Assembly (NCBI RefSeq): GCF_016798245.1
Contig: NZ_JAEUZA010000001.1
Location: forward strand, 604,221 to 668,220
Source: Alkalicoccobacillus gibsonii
GTDB lineage: Bacteria > Bacillota > Bacilli > Bacillales > Bacillaceae_D
Direction of reading: 5' to 3'
Length of the DNA: 64,000 nucleotides
In this document: one piece after another, positions 16,914-24,880 of the stretch
Layout of the letters: the number at the start of each line of letters is the position of its first letter
Numbering within the stretch: position 1 is the stretch's first letter
Position numbers and translations under genes: made by a program
The notes under the pieces: model-generated
What the model was told of the DNA's origin: nothing
Database searches by the model: none
The model's input: only the letters and a program-made list of their open reading frames with translations

Positions 16914-19730
16914 TTACTCATCTGTTTCATCATCAGATGGGGTATCTGGTTCAGGCTCAGACGGGGTTTCATCTTCACCGCCTCCGGTGTCATCATTTCC
17001 TCCACCGTCTTGGTTCCCATTCCCGTTTCCGGAATCGCCACCACCATTGTTGCCATTTCCGTTATCGTTACCGTTACCATTACCATTGTCGTTTCCGTTT
17101 CCATTGCCATTGCCATTGCCATTGCCATTCCCGTTTCCACCGGATCCATCTTCATTATCTCCAGGAGTATTTTCAGGTGCATCTTCTCCGTTATCACCGT
17201 TGTTCTCATCTGGATTACCTTCATTGTTTTCGTCCGGTGTATCCTCAGGCTGATCTTCTTCCTCAGGTGGTTCTTCTTCAACCGGCTCTTCTTCCTCTTC
17301 CTCATCTTCTTCCGTGCCAGCCACTGTTACACTTGTTGTTGCTGGGCTACTACGTAAGCTTGAGTCTTCAGTTGATACAGCTGTTACTGAAATTTGATAC
17401 GTTGTACCAGGTTCAACAGCTGAGAAGATCGCTTGTTGATTAGAACCCACTTCAATCGATTGACCACTTCCTCCGTCGGCTGTTACTTGAACATCAAACG
17501 TTACATCAACATCCGAATCTGGGTAGTTCCAAGTAGCAATGATTTGATCAGCTGCTTCTTCGTAAGAGGCTTGAAGGCCAGTTGGGCTTGGAATCTCTTC
17601 AATTTCTTCTTCTTCCTCTTCTTCATATGTTTCTGATTCCTGAGTCGGCTCAGCACCACGAACGAATAGTTCAGTGACAATCTCACTTTGAGGTGTGCCA
17701 GAGCTAGGTAGCTTTTCCGTTCCTCGCTCTACGCGGCGCTCAATAACCGAATCAGGTTTAACGAAGTCAGGGTTTTCAATTCCTGTTGAAACGTCTTGCA
17801 TGACTGCTTTAAAGATATTTTGCGCAATTTGGTTTTCGTTATTATCACGATTAATGTAATATCCCTTGCTATTATCTCGGAAACCTGTCCAAACAGCGGC
17901 AGTATAATTCGTGGAATATCCTGCAAACCAGGAGTCAGGTGAGCCGCTACTCGGGATATTATATTTATCTCTTTGATCTTTCGTAAAGTTTGTTGTTCCT
18001 GTTTTACCAGCAACCGGAACACCAGGGACGTTTGCAATTTGACCAGTTCCTGAAGAAACAACAGTTTTTAACATATCGGTAATCATGTAGGCTGTGTAAT
18101 CTTCCATTGCTTTTACTGATTCAGGTTCAAGGTTAATCTCACGGTCATCAGCAAAAACAATTTTGCGAATGGTATGTGGTTCAGTAAATGTACCACCGTT
18201 ACCAAATGCAGCGTATGCACCAGCCATGTCTTTTGTTGAGACTCCAGTATTAAATCCACCTAAAGCATAAGCTTCAGTAAAAGAGTCGTCATTGTCTAGA
18301 GTAAGTAATTGTTTTGCAAAAGGTTCAGCGCGATCAAGGCCAACTTCTTGTAGGGCTTTCACGGCTGGGACGTTCTGTGAACTTGAAAGTGCTTGTCGCA
18401 TTGACATCGCGCCACGATAAGTTCCACCGTAATTTCCAAATTCTTTCCCATCTGAATACGTGTGAGGTTCATCCACTAATATATGAGCAGTTGACCATTG
18501 CAGATATTCAATTGCAGGACCATAATCCAAAATAGGCTTAATTGTTGAGCCAGGCTGACGAGTAATATCCGTCGCGTAGTTAAAATCATTCCGGTTATCA
18601 GATTGTTGTCGTCCACTACCAATGGCTTTAATTTGGCCAGTTTTTGTATCAATCAATGTAACCCCAGCCTGAAAGTCTGGGTTGTCCGGATAGTTCGTAA
18701 TGTATTCATCGCTTTCAAGTACATTTTCAACATGCTTTTGAGCAGATTGGTCAAGGCTTGTGTATACTTTTAATCCTGAATTGTAAATATCATTTACAGT
18801 AAACTCATCATTCTCTTCAAGCTCTTTTAAAATTTCACTATAGTACGCGGCATATGGAGAAGTCGTTTCCGCTTCTTGATAGTTAATTTGATCTTCAATC
18901 GGTGTATTTCTTGCTTCTTCTGCTTCTTCAGCTGTAATCTTTCCTTGTTCTTCCATTAATCCGATAATTAAATTCCGTCTCGATTCTGCATTATCAGGAT
19001 TTTGAATTGGATCGTAATAAGATGGGCGACGAGGAATTCCAGCAAGTAGGGCAGAGTCAGCAATCGTTAATTCTTCAAGAGGTTTATCAAAATAAGATTC
19101 TGCTGCAATCTTTACTCCGTAGCCAGCACGGCCTAGATAAACCTGATTTAAATACATCGTTAAAATTTGTTCTTTTGAATACTGTTGTTCAAGTTTAATA
19201 GCCAAATATTGTTCTTGTACTTTACGAGTTAATGCTTTTTCTTGGTTTAGAAATAAGTTCTTAACCAATTGTTGAGTGATCGTACTTGCACCCTCAGCAC
19301 CAAAGCCTTCTGTAATATTCGCACGGACAGCACCAGCAAGGCGACGTAAATCAATCCCAAAGTGATCGTAGAAACGCATGTCCTCAACTGAAATGATCGC
19401 GTCCTTAAGGGAGTCAGGTAATTCATCATAAGATGCGTTGATTCGACGTTCCCCGGTATCAAGGAGTGAGACAAGCTCATCGTCCTGGTCATAAATTTGA
19501 ATGGGTTGTGCAAGCATTAATTTTTCTTCATCTAGGTCAGGTGCGCCTGCGATGATGACGCCAGCCGTAACACCGCCAGCAATAATTGCAACAGCTAGTA
19601 AGACAACAAGTGTCATAAATATTTTCTTAAATAAGCCTCGTTTTGGTTTACCGCTAGACTTCTTTTTATTATTAGCAGACTCTTGCATTCGAGCCTGCCT
19701 GCGACCCTGTCTTGTATTTTGATCAGACAT
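16914..19730 (-). CDS. ponA: Class A penicillin-binding protein PBP1A, with FN3 domain and Gly/Asn/acidic tail
   Basis: PonA polymerises and cross-links peptidoglycan. Domains in the 938-aa product: a basic cytosolic stretch (1-34); one membrane span (about 37-60); the GT51 transglycosylase with catalytic Glu116 in VEDMRFYDHFG, and GASTITQQLVKNLFL; then a transpeptidase with Ser395 in PGSTIKP, a SSQNVPA motif and KTGT at Lys576. A fibronectin type III domain (about 700-795) follows. The tail from about 804 to the end is an acidic, Pro/Glu-rich stretch and then (Gly-Asn)n low complexity. The start has AAAGGAAG upstream. It is downstream of recU (31-bp gap), as in B. subtilis. Confidence 0.95.
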   Translation of the reverse strand: MSDQNTRQGRRQARMQESANNKKKSSGKPKRGLFKKIFMTLVVLLAVAIIAGGVTAGVIIAGAPDLDEEKLMLAQPIQIYDQDDELVSLLDTGERRINASYDELPDSLKDAIISVEDMRFYDHFGIDLRRLAGAVRANITEGFGAEGASTITQQLVKNLFLNQEKALTRKVQEQYLAIKLEQQYSKEQILTMYLNQVYLGRAGYGVKIAAESYFDKPLEELTIADSALLAGIPRRPSYYDPIQNPDNAESRRNLIIGLMEEQGKITAEEAEEARNTPIEDQINYQEAETTSPYAAYYSEILKELEENDEFTVNDIYNSGLKVYTSLDQSAQKHVENVLESDEYITNYPDNPDFQAGVTLIDTKTGQIKAIGSGRQQSDNRNDFNYATDITRQPGSTIKPILDYGPAIEYLQWSTAHILVDEPHTYSDGKEFGNYGGTYRGAMSMRQALSSSQNVPAVKALQEVGLDRAEPFAKQLLTLDNDDSFTEAYALGGFNTGVSTKDMAGAYAAFGNGGTFTEPHTIRKIVFADDREINLEPESVKAMEDYTAYMITDMLKTVVSSGTGQIANVPGVPVAGKTGTTNFTKDQRDKYNIPSSGSPDSWFAGYSTNYTAAVWTGFRDNSKGYYINRDNNENQIAQNIFKAVMQDVSTGIENPDFVKPDSVIERRVERGTEKLPSSGTPQSEIVTELFVRGAEPTQESETYEEEEEEEIEEIPSPTGLQASYEEAADQIIATWNYPDSDVDVTFDVQVTADGGSGQSIEVGSNQQAIFSAVEPGTTYQISVTAVSTEDSSLRSSPATTSVTVAGTEEDEEEEEEPVEEEPPEEEDQPEDTPDENNEGNPDENNGDNGEDAPENTPGDNEDGSGGNGNGNGNGNGNGNGNDNGNGNGNDNGNGNNGGGDSGNGNGNQDGGGNDDTGGGEDETPSEPEPDTPSDDETDE
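17036..17144. repeat. Hexanucleotide (Gly-Asn) codon repeat inside ponA
   Basis: On the plus strand the region is built of imperfect 6-bp units CCATTG/CCGTTA/CCGTTT, reading as GGNAAY (Gly-Asn) codons in ponA. The purest run is CATTGC repeated near 17101-17130. Such a tract can expand or contract by slippage in frame. Confidence 0.85.
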
Positions 19731-19760
19731 AAATGGTTCTTCCTTTCATTTGTTAAGTAT

Positions 19761-20363
19761 TTAAAAGTAAACCTCTCGTACGATACGCAGATAATCAAGA
19801 CGGGGAGCTATGCCGAGAGGGACCTTCGTGCCTAACGACTCAATCTCCTGCTTGGGAATCGATTTACGATTTATTTGATCTTCATATCGAGTAATTAAAT
19901 GTATCGCATCCACTAAGTACACTTCATCAGTGTGTGAAAAACGTAATAAAACAAAACAAATACCTTTTTGTGCGAGAACTTGCTTCATATGAGTAATTTG
20001 ATGCAGGTGAAAATTCTGAAGAGGGAAGGACGTTTTATTTTTCGTTTCCTTTGCTTCAAAATCAATGTAATGCCCGTTATATACGCCATTGTAATCGGTT
20101 GTAGACGCTTGTTTAAAGTAAGCCTCCTTAATGACTGCAGCACTTCGTTTAGGATAATGTACATCGACGATTTGAACAGGGGTAGGTTTCTTATGAATAA
20201 CAGCGATACCAGATTCTACATAAAAGGCATTTGACTGATTAATATCATCTTCTAGTGTCATGCCGCGGTTACTGTATGTATTAATTCGATTAGCATTCTT
20301 AGGTTTCGTTAATTTCGTTTGACTAGTTACAAATTTCTTTCCATTTGGGTAACGGATTGCCAT
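19761..20363 (-). CDS. recU: Holliday junction resolvase RecU
   Basis: RecU cleaves four-way DNA junctions and modulates RecA. The 200-aa product shows the nuclease core [21 protein letters not shown], with Asp90, Glu103 and Lys105 as the likely metal and catalytic residues. It also has [28 protein letters not shown] and [15 protein letters not shown] choose the ATG at 20363 ([11 protein letters not shown], with AAGGGTGAT 8 nt upstream) over the in-frame ATG at 20387. It is transcribed with ponA on the minus strand, the usual Bacillus pair linking recombination and wall synthesis genes. An extended -10 (TGGTATGAT) lies upstream at 20444-20452. Confidence 0.95.
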   Translation of the reverse strand: MAIRYPNGKKFVTSQTKLTKPKNANRINTYSNRGMTLEDDINQSNAFYVESGIAVIHKKPTPVQIVDVHYPKRSAAVIKEAYFKQASTTDYNGVYNGHYIDFEAKETKNKTSFPLQNFHLHQITHMKQVLAQKGICFVLLRFSHTDEVYLVDAIHLITRYEDQINRKSIPKQEIESLGTKVPLGIAPRLDYLRIVREVYF

Positions 20364-20443
20364 GCCGTAATCACCCTTCCCAAGCATCTATAGTATGTTT
20401 TCACCTAAAAGCGTAGAACCTATGCCAAAAAGGCTCAAACCGT

Positions 20444-20452
20444 ATCATACCA
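20444..20452 (-). promoter_or_regulatory. Extended -10 promoter for recU-ponA
   Basis: Read on the minus strand: TG-G-TATGAT, with the hexamer at 20444-20449. No good -35 is present. About 80 bp upstream of the recU start. Confidence 0.4.
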
Positions 20453-20522
20453 CATTCAAAAGCGAAGTGTGTGTAATGAAAACATAAGTTCGTGAAAAAT
20501 TAAGAAATGGAGAGAATACACA

Positions 20523-21482
20523 TTGAATGATCAACCACAGCGACAATCTTCAATTCTTGAAACGATTCATAAACAACTGAAGATCTTTAACATGGATAAT
20601 CTTACACGGACAAGCTATTATGAACGCTACTATGATCAGAACCCTGAGATTAGATGGGCGCTCCTTGCGGGTATTGTTTCAAGGAACGCAGGCTGGAACA
20701 TGACGGATTTAGCAAACGAATGGTTCCGTACTCTTTTAAATGAAGAAGATCGTCATAAGCTGTTTGCTATCTACGAGGCAAGCAATTGGACGATTTTTCA
20801 AGATGCTTGTCCACAGTTAATGATCTACGAACAATCAAAAAGGCAGGGCAGACCACTTTTTTATTTATTAAAGGAATTTGGAGTATCGAGCTTTATCATT
20901 AATGAATGGAAAACGTTTTGGGAAAAGCATAGCGAAGAGAGATTGTGTACAGCATTGATTATTAATGAACAATTTGTTCTTGAAGAAGCGGTGCTGCAAA
21001 AGCCTTTATTCAAGCAAGTCATTTCAAAAAAACCTTTCTTCCATTTGGAACAGCATACACATCTTAGTTATGTGTTATTACCAAGTATAGATGGGTGTCT
21101 ATATACATTGTACGTTCGACCCTTTCAGAAGGTTTCAAATCGCATCAATCTAGGAAAACAATTAGCCTTTATATTGTTTCATCCAGATACGTATCCATCC
21201 ATTCGTTCATTTATGATTCACCATCCGCATACAGGCTCAAGACACGATTATGATAAGCTAATGAGCTGGTCTCCTCGTGTAGAAAGTTTTCCATTGCGCC
21301 TTGTATATCCAGTGGTTACTCATCAATTAATGAAAAGAAAAGACTGGTCAGCTAAGCATACAAATGTTGCGAGTTACTTTAAACCTGTAAAGCCATGGAA
21401 GCCAGTTACTAGAGACCAATGGGTTCAGCATAAATGGATGATGATTTATCTAGCAAAGACGCTTAAAAAGTGGATGATCTAA
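20523..21482 (+). CDS. yppC: YppC-like protein (DUF2515)
   Basis: The 319-aa protein is divergent from recU, the position of yppC in B. subtilis, and its blocks resemble that DUF2515 family: NMDNLTRTSYYERYYDQNPEI, WALLAGIVSRNAGWNMTDL and LFYLLKEFGVSSFIINEWK. No signal peptide or catalytic motif is visible; function is unknown. The start is TTG at 20523, supported by GGAGAG at 20509-20514; the ATG at 20527 is out of frame. A strong terminator follows, and the hidden sspM gene converges on it. Confidence 0.85.
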   Translation: MNDQPQRQSSILETIHKQLKIFNMDNLTRTSYYERYYDQNPEIRWALLAGIVSRNAGWNMTDLANEWFRTLLNEEDRHKLFAIYEASNWTIFQDACPQLMIYEQSKRQGRPLFYLLKEFGVSSFIINEWKTFWEKHSEERLCTALIINEQFVLEEAVLQKPLFKQVISKKPFFHLEQHTHLSYVLLPSIDGCLYTLYVRPFQKVSNRINLGKQLAFILFHPDTYPSIRSFMIHHPHTGSRHDYDKLMSWSPRVESFPLRLVYPVVTHQLMKRKDWSAKHTNVASYFKPVKPWKPVTRDQWVQHKWMMIYLAKTLKKWMI

Positions 21483-21493
21483 AAAATGAAAAG

Positions 21494-21530
21494 AAACAAG
21501 CCACATTCGATAGATGAAGTGGCTTGTTTT
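21494..21530. terminator. Terminator between yppC and sspM
   Basis: AAACAAGCCAC (21494-21504) pairs with GTGGCTTGTTT (21519-21529). The T run supports the plus strand and the A run at the 5' side supports the minus strand, so it probably serves both convergent genes. Confidence 0.88.
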
Positions 21531-21534
21531 ACAA

Positions 21535-21648
21535 CTACTCAGCCGGTTTATTTGGTCCGCCAAGCTTTTTGTCTGTTATAGAGGCGCGGTTTGCAGTGTT
21601 TTTCTCTTGCTTGTCCGTTGGTCTAGTCGTATTTTGTTTTGATTTCAC
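21535..21648 (-). CDS. sspM: Small acid-soluble spore protein, SspM type
   Basis: A 37-codon gene on the minus strand begins GTG at 21648 with AAAGGAGAG 8 nt upstream and ends TAG at 21535. The product is basic and hydrophilic: VKSKQNTTRPTDKQEKN, then SITDKKLGGPNKPAE. The C-terminal KLGGPNxP signature and the 30-40 aa length match B. subtilis SspM, a minor spore core protein; the recU-yppC neighbourhood also fits. Upstream there is a sigma-G-like promoter with a perfect CATACTA -10, as expected for forespore expression. The gene is too short for routine ORF cut-offs. Confidence 0.85.
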   Translation of the reverse strand: MKSKQNTTRPTDKQEKNTANRASITDKKLGGPNKPAE

Positions 21649-21679
21649 GATTACATCTCTCCTTTCATTAACATATCGT

Positions 21680-21709
21680 TAGTATGGCAAGCGACATGTA
21701 AAACATGTA
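21680..21709 (-). promoter_or_regulatory. Sigma-G-like promoter of sspM
   Basis: Minus strand: -10 CATACTA (21680-21686), 17-bp spacer, -35 TACATG (21704-21709). The -10 is the forespore sigma-G consensus. The -35 half also contains a repeated ACATGT. Confidence 0.7.
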
Positions 21710-21858
21710 GAAAAAGTCGAATGAAACATGAGATCTACTATGTTTGCCGAATGAAAACTAGTTTTGTCAGTCAGGAAGGTTTAAGGAAGGGAGAGAGAGA
21801 ATGAAGAGGACAAGTGCCGATGATCGGCTAGATCGTGAATTTAAAAGGAGGAAGGCAG

Positions 21859-22395
21859 ATGGACGGATACATTAAAACGAAGGATATTTCAGAGAGATTA
21901 GGTGTGAACCCTACAACTGTGCAACGGTGGACAAAGTTTTTTAACATTCCGTGTGAACAGAATGAACTCGGCCACTATTTTTATACTGAGGAACAAGTCT
22001 CTGTACTAAGTGGGATTAATCAAGAATTAAAAGCAGGAAAAAAAATGAAAGACATTCAGATTGATGTTAGTCAGTTGAAATCTGATTCAGAATCTCATCG
22101 CCCGGTCAAACGTGCTGTCCCGTCTGCTGAATACGAAGAAAAATTGCAGGAAATGATGACGCATATTCAAGACATTGAGCAGAAGCTGACACAAAAAGCG
22201 GATGAGGTTGTTAGTTATCAACTATTAAAGCATCGCTCAGAAATTGATGAAATGTCAGCCATGCTCAAGCGACTTGAGAACCGCCTCATTCGTATGGAAG
22301 CGAAGCAATCGAATGAGGAAGACACACTACCTATGGCATCCGGGGGGACAAGCAGAAAAGGATGGAAAACGTTCCTTCATTTCTTTTCCTTTTAG
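21859..22395 (+). CDS. racA: RacA-like MerR-type chromosome-anchoring protein
   Basis: The 178-aa protein has an N-terminal MerR-type helix-turn-helix (about 1-65: YIKTKDISERLGVNPTTVQR, then ELGHYFYTEEQV). A coiled coil follows (about 90-150: YEEKLQEMMTHIQDIEQKL through MLKRLENRLIRM), and then a short basic, aromatic tail ending KTFLHFFSF. This layout matches RacA, which binds chromosomal sites near oriC and links them to DivIVA at the cell pole in sporulation. B. subtilis racA lies elsewhere, so identity is moderately sure; a related MerR-like regulator is the alternative. ATG 21859 has AAGGAGGAAGG upstream, so the in-frame 21835 start is rejected. Confidence 0.7.
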   Translation: MDGYIKTKDISERLGVNPTTVQRWTKFFNIPCEQNELGHYFYTEEQVSVLSGINQELKAGKKMKDIQIDVSQLKSDSESHRPVKRAVPSAEYEEKLQEMMTHIQDIEQKLTQKADEVVSYQLLKHRSEIDEMSAMLKRLENRLIRMEAKQSNEEDTLPMASGGTSRKGWKTFLHFFSF

Positions 22396-22437
22396 AAAAC
22401 GAGTTCCTTTGCTACACTTGTAGCTGGAGGGATCATA

Positions 22438-22803
22438 TTGGACGATCATACATTAAAACATTTAACTGAACTTAACCAACGCTTACTTGAAATGAATCAA
22501 TTTGCAGAGGCTCTTTATCTTAATGAAGTGAGAACGGAGTCCTATTCGGTTGACTTTTTTGGAATGGTTAAACCTTTTGCTGATGAAGTGACAGAAAAAA
22601 CAGAGCAATGGTTACCCCTTGCAATAAAACGGGTGCAAGAAAAAGAACCAAAAGATCTTCATGAAAACCAGCTGACACAAACGGTTGATAACTTTGAAGT
22701 GGTTGCCATTAAATCGTTTTATCCGGAAACAAGCCGAAAAAAACAAATTGAAACGTTTAAAGCTGTAGAATACGTATTAAAACAAGTACAAGAACTACTA
22801 TAA
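22438..22803 (+). CDS. yppE: YppE-like protein (DUF1798)
   Basis: The 121-aa helical protein begins TTG at 22438, seven bases after GGAGGG. Blocks such as YLNEVRTESYSVDFFGMVKP and the end FKAVEYVLKQVQELL match the YppE/DUF1798 four-helix bundle family, and the place downstream of recU-yppC matches B. subtilis. It has no signal peptide or membrane segment. Function unknown. The strong terminator at 22803-22848 ends this unit. Confidence 0.85.
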   Translation: MDDHTLKHLTELNQRLLEMNQFAEALYLNEVRTESYSVDFFGMVKPFADEVTEKTEQWLPLAIKRVQEKEPKDLHENQLTQTVDNFEVVAIKSFYPETSRKKQIETFKAVEYVLKQVQELL

Positions 22804-22848
22804 AAAAAGACGCGCACATTCCAAGTGATGGAGTGTACGCGTTTTTTA
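22803..22848. terminator. Terminator after yppE, shared with a convergent small gene
   Basis: ACGCGCACA (22810-22818) pairs with TGTACGCGT (22834-22842) with one A/C mismatch; AAAAAA precedes and TTTTTT follows, so it can work on both strands. Confidence 0.85.
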
Positions 22849-22854
22849 TCATCA

Positions 22855-23046
22855 TTATCCATTATCTCGAACACAGTAAAACATCATAAGTGCAAGTGTA
22901 GCAAAAGAGAGTATTGCGAGTACAGTTACAAATGTGCCCATTGTTTCAGCTTCAGCAGCTGCTTCTGATACAGCGTTAACCGCTTTCATTGGTATGAGTG
23001 TAAGTAGAAGTGCAACACATGCCATCCAGATCGTTTTCATCCGCAC
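22855..23046 (-). CDS. Small secreted or membrane protein, unknown
   Basis: The 63-aa frame begins GTG at 23046, seven bases after GGAGGG (an ATG two codons later is less well spaced). Residues 3-20 are a signal-like hydrophobic segment ending MKAVNA, a plausible signal peptidase site. A second span (about 38-57, FVTVLAILSFATLALMMFY) is followed by a short CVRDNG tail. It would be a type I membrane protein or a two-span protein. I know no family. It is convergent with yppE and divergent from ilvA. Confidence 0.6.
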   Translation of the reverse strand: MRMKTIWMACVALLLTLIPMKAVNAVSEAAAEAETMGTFVTVLAILSFATLALMMFYCVRDNG

Positions 23047-23156
23047 ACCTTATCCCTCCATTTCTTTGTCTCTTCATAGTATATAAAAAGAATGATCTGT
23101 AAAGCAATGAGAATTCAAGCTAATTTAATAAGTTATACAAACTATCAGACTGTTAC

Positions 23157-23185
23157 TTATCAAACCCTTATTAGTGTGTTAAAAT
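23157..23185 (+). promoter_or_regulatory. Sigma-A promoter for ilvA
   Basis: -35 TTATCA (23157-23162), 17-bp spacer, -10 TAAAAT (23180-23185). The leader of about 75 nt contains a near-palindrome AGTCACTG-T-CAGTAACT at 23222-23238. Confidence 0.6.
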
Positions 23186-23268
23186 AGTCATATTTAAATG
23201 AATCGCGTGAAAAATTAGACCAGTCACTGTCAGTAACTTTACGGGCAAGCGAAGAAAGGATTTATAAC

Positions 23269-24516
23269 ATGAGTTCCGTTCATCTAGAAGATATCATGAT
23301 TGCGCATCAACGTATTAAAGATGTTGTGACGCATACACCCTTACAGTTAGATCAGGTTCTATCAGAACGGTATAACTGTAATGTGTACCTTAAGCGAGAA
23401 GATTTACAAGTTGTGCGATCTTTTAAAATTAGAGGCGCTTTCTATCAAATTTCCAGCTTGTCACATGACGAATTAAGCAAGGGAGTTGTTTGTGCAAGCG
23501 CAGGAAATCATGCACAGGGTGTCGCTTATTCCTGCCAGGCTCTAAAGATTAAAGGAACGATCTTTATGCCAACCACCACGCCAAGACAAAAGGTCGATCA
23601 AGTAAACTTTTTTGGCAAAGAATATGTTGATGTTGTTTTAGTAGGAGATACATTTGATGACTCTTACAATGAAGCGATGGTTTATTGCGAGGAACATGAC
23701 ATGTCTTTTATCCATCCATTTAACCAAGAGAAAATCATTGCTGGACAAGGGACAGTGGGGATGGAGATTTTAAATGATACTGAATGTCCAATTGACTACA
23801 TCTTCTCATCCATTGGTGGTGGAGGATTAATCAGTGGGGTAAGTACATATATAAAAAGCGTTAGTCCAAGCACGAAGATGATTGGTTGTGAACCGCTTGG
23901 TGCAGCCTCAATGAAAGAATCCTTAAAACAAGGACAAGTAGTTGAGCTTGAGCACATTGATAAATTTGTCGACGGTGCCGCGGTAAAACGTGTGGGCGAT
24001 TTGGCATTTGAAATTTGTAAAGAAACGCTAGATGACATTATTTTAGTGCCTGAAGGAAAAATCTGTACGACCATTCTTGAATTATACAACCAAAATGCAA
24101 TTGTGGCAGAGCCTGCTGGTGCGATGCCTATTGCTGCTCTTGATTTTTACCGAGAACAGATTAAAGGGAAAACCGTTGTGTGTGTTGTTAGTGGTGGGAA
24201 TAATGATATTGGAAGAATGGAAGAAATGCGAGAGCGATCATTGATATATGAAGGATTACAGCATTACTTCATGATTCAATTTCCACAAAGAGCAGGTGCC
24301 TTGCGAGAATTTATACAAGAGGTACTTGGGCCTGAGGATGATATTACACGCTTTGAATACACCAAAAAGAATAATCGTTCAAATGGACCGGTACTAATCG
24401 GTATAGAACTTGCTTATAACAAAGATTATGGTCGTTTAATTGATCGACTAAAAGAAAAGAATTTTGACTATCAAGAAATTAATAAGGATGAGAATTTGTT
24501 TCACCTTTTAATTTAA
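23269..24516 (+). CDS. ilvA: Threonine dehydratase (deaminase), biosynthetic
   Basis: IlvA converts threonine to 2-oxobutanoate, the first step of isoleucine synthesis. The 415-aa product has the fold-type II PLP domain with Schiff-base Lys53 in VVRSFKIRGAF, the CASAGNHAQGVAYS loop, and the glycine-rich phosphate loop SIGGGGLISG. A C-terminal ACT-like regulatory domain of about 75 aa begins at YFMIQFPQRAGALREFIQEV, which fits the shorter Bacillus type with a single regulatory module. Valine/isoleucine allostery is known for the family. It stands alone, not in an ilv-leu operon. GAAAGGA precedes the ATG. Confidence 0.95.
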   Translation: MSSVHLEDIMIAHQRIKDVVTHTPLQLDQVLSERYNCNVYLKREDLQVVRSFKIRGAFYQISSLSHDELSKGVVCASAGNHAQGVAYSCQALKIKGTIFMPTTTPRQKVDQVNFFGKEYVDVVLVGDTFDDSYNEAMVYCEEHDMSFIHPFNQEKIIAGQGTVGMEILNDTECPIDYIFSSIGGGGLISGVSTYIKSVSPSTKMIGCEPLGAASMKESLKQGQVVELEHIDKFVDGAAVKRVGDLAFEICKETLDDIILVPEGKICTTILELYNQNAIVAEPAGAMPIAALDFYREQIKGKTVVCVVSGGNNDIGRMEEMRERSLIYEGLQHYFMIQFPQRAGALREFIQEVLGPEDDITRFEYTKKNNRSNGPVLIGIELAYNKDYGRLIDRLKEKNFDYQEINKDENLFHLLI

Positions 24517-24527
24517 ATAGGTTTATG

Positions 24528-24802
24528 AAAGAGGCTGAGACAACACTAAAAATCAACGAGAAAATGGTGAATGGTTCTACTATTGAATCATTCGCCATTT
24601 GTGTTTTCTGTTTTTTTTGTAAGACGAGCGGAAGGAGAACCCGACACTCCTGTGGGAAAGTACGCGGTGAAGACACTGAAGCGGTGATTTTCCGCGGAAG
24701 TGGCTGAGGCCGTACCCACGGAAAGGGAGGGATTCTCCTGCAGCGGTTATCATGCACGTTCATGTTTTGCTATCTACATTAAAGTTATGTCCCGGCCTCT
24801 TT
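24528..24802. repeat. Bacillaceae-type intergenic repeat element with terminal inverted repeats
   Basis: The ends are inverted copies: AAAGAGGCTGAGACA (24528-24542) and TGTCCCGGCCTCTTT (24788-24802). The left part holds a hairpin (ATGGTGAATGGTTC with GAATCATTCGCCAT) followed by TTTGTG and, further on, TTTTTTTT at 24611-24618, which would also terminate ilvA. The right part (24630-24750) has long-range pairs such as AGGAGAA with TTCTCCT and GTGGGAAAGTACG with CGTACCCAC. Its GCGGAAGG...CTCCTG.GGGAAA pattern resembles short repeats scattered between genes in alkaliphilic and marine Bacillaceae. No protein is encoded; small frames inside are shadows. Confidence 0.75.
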
Positions 24803-24880
24803 ATGGTAAGAGGCTTCATTTGGGGTTCAACTTGACACATGCTATACTGAGAGGAAACGGCAACAAAGGAGTTTGGTAGG

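Noticed and set aside
17036-17144. Short direct repeats that could suggest a CRISPR or VNTR array
   Set aside because: Repeats are contiguous 6-bp codon pairs inside ponA with no unique spacers.
16910-17443. Plus-strand frames opposite the ponA tail (His- or Pro-rich proteins)
   Set aside because: They are antisense readings of the Gly-Asn and acidic repeats; composition is extreme and there are no ribosome sites.
24525-24707. 60-codon frame across the left half of the repeat element
   Set aside because: It lies within the inverted repeat and hairpin sequences, which explain its openness; no ribosome site.
24481-24763. Minus-strand frame through the ilvA end and repeat
   Set aside because: Shadow of ilvA and the repeat element; no ribosome site.
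24829-24848. TTGACA close to TATACT before the PfpI gene
   Set aside because: The two hexamers are only 5 bp apart, so they cannot form one sigma-A promoter; at most TATACT serves as a -10.
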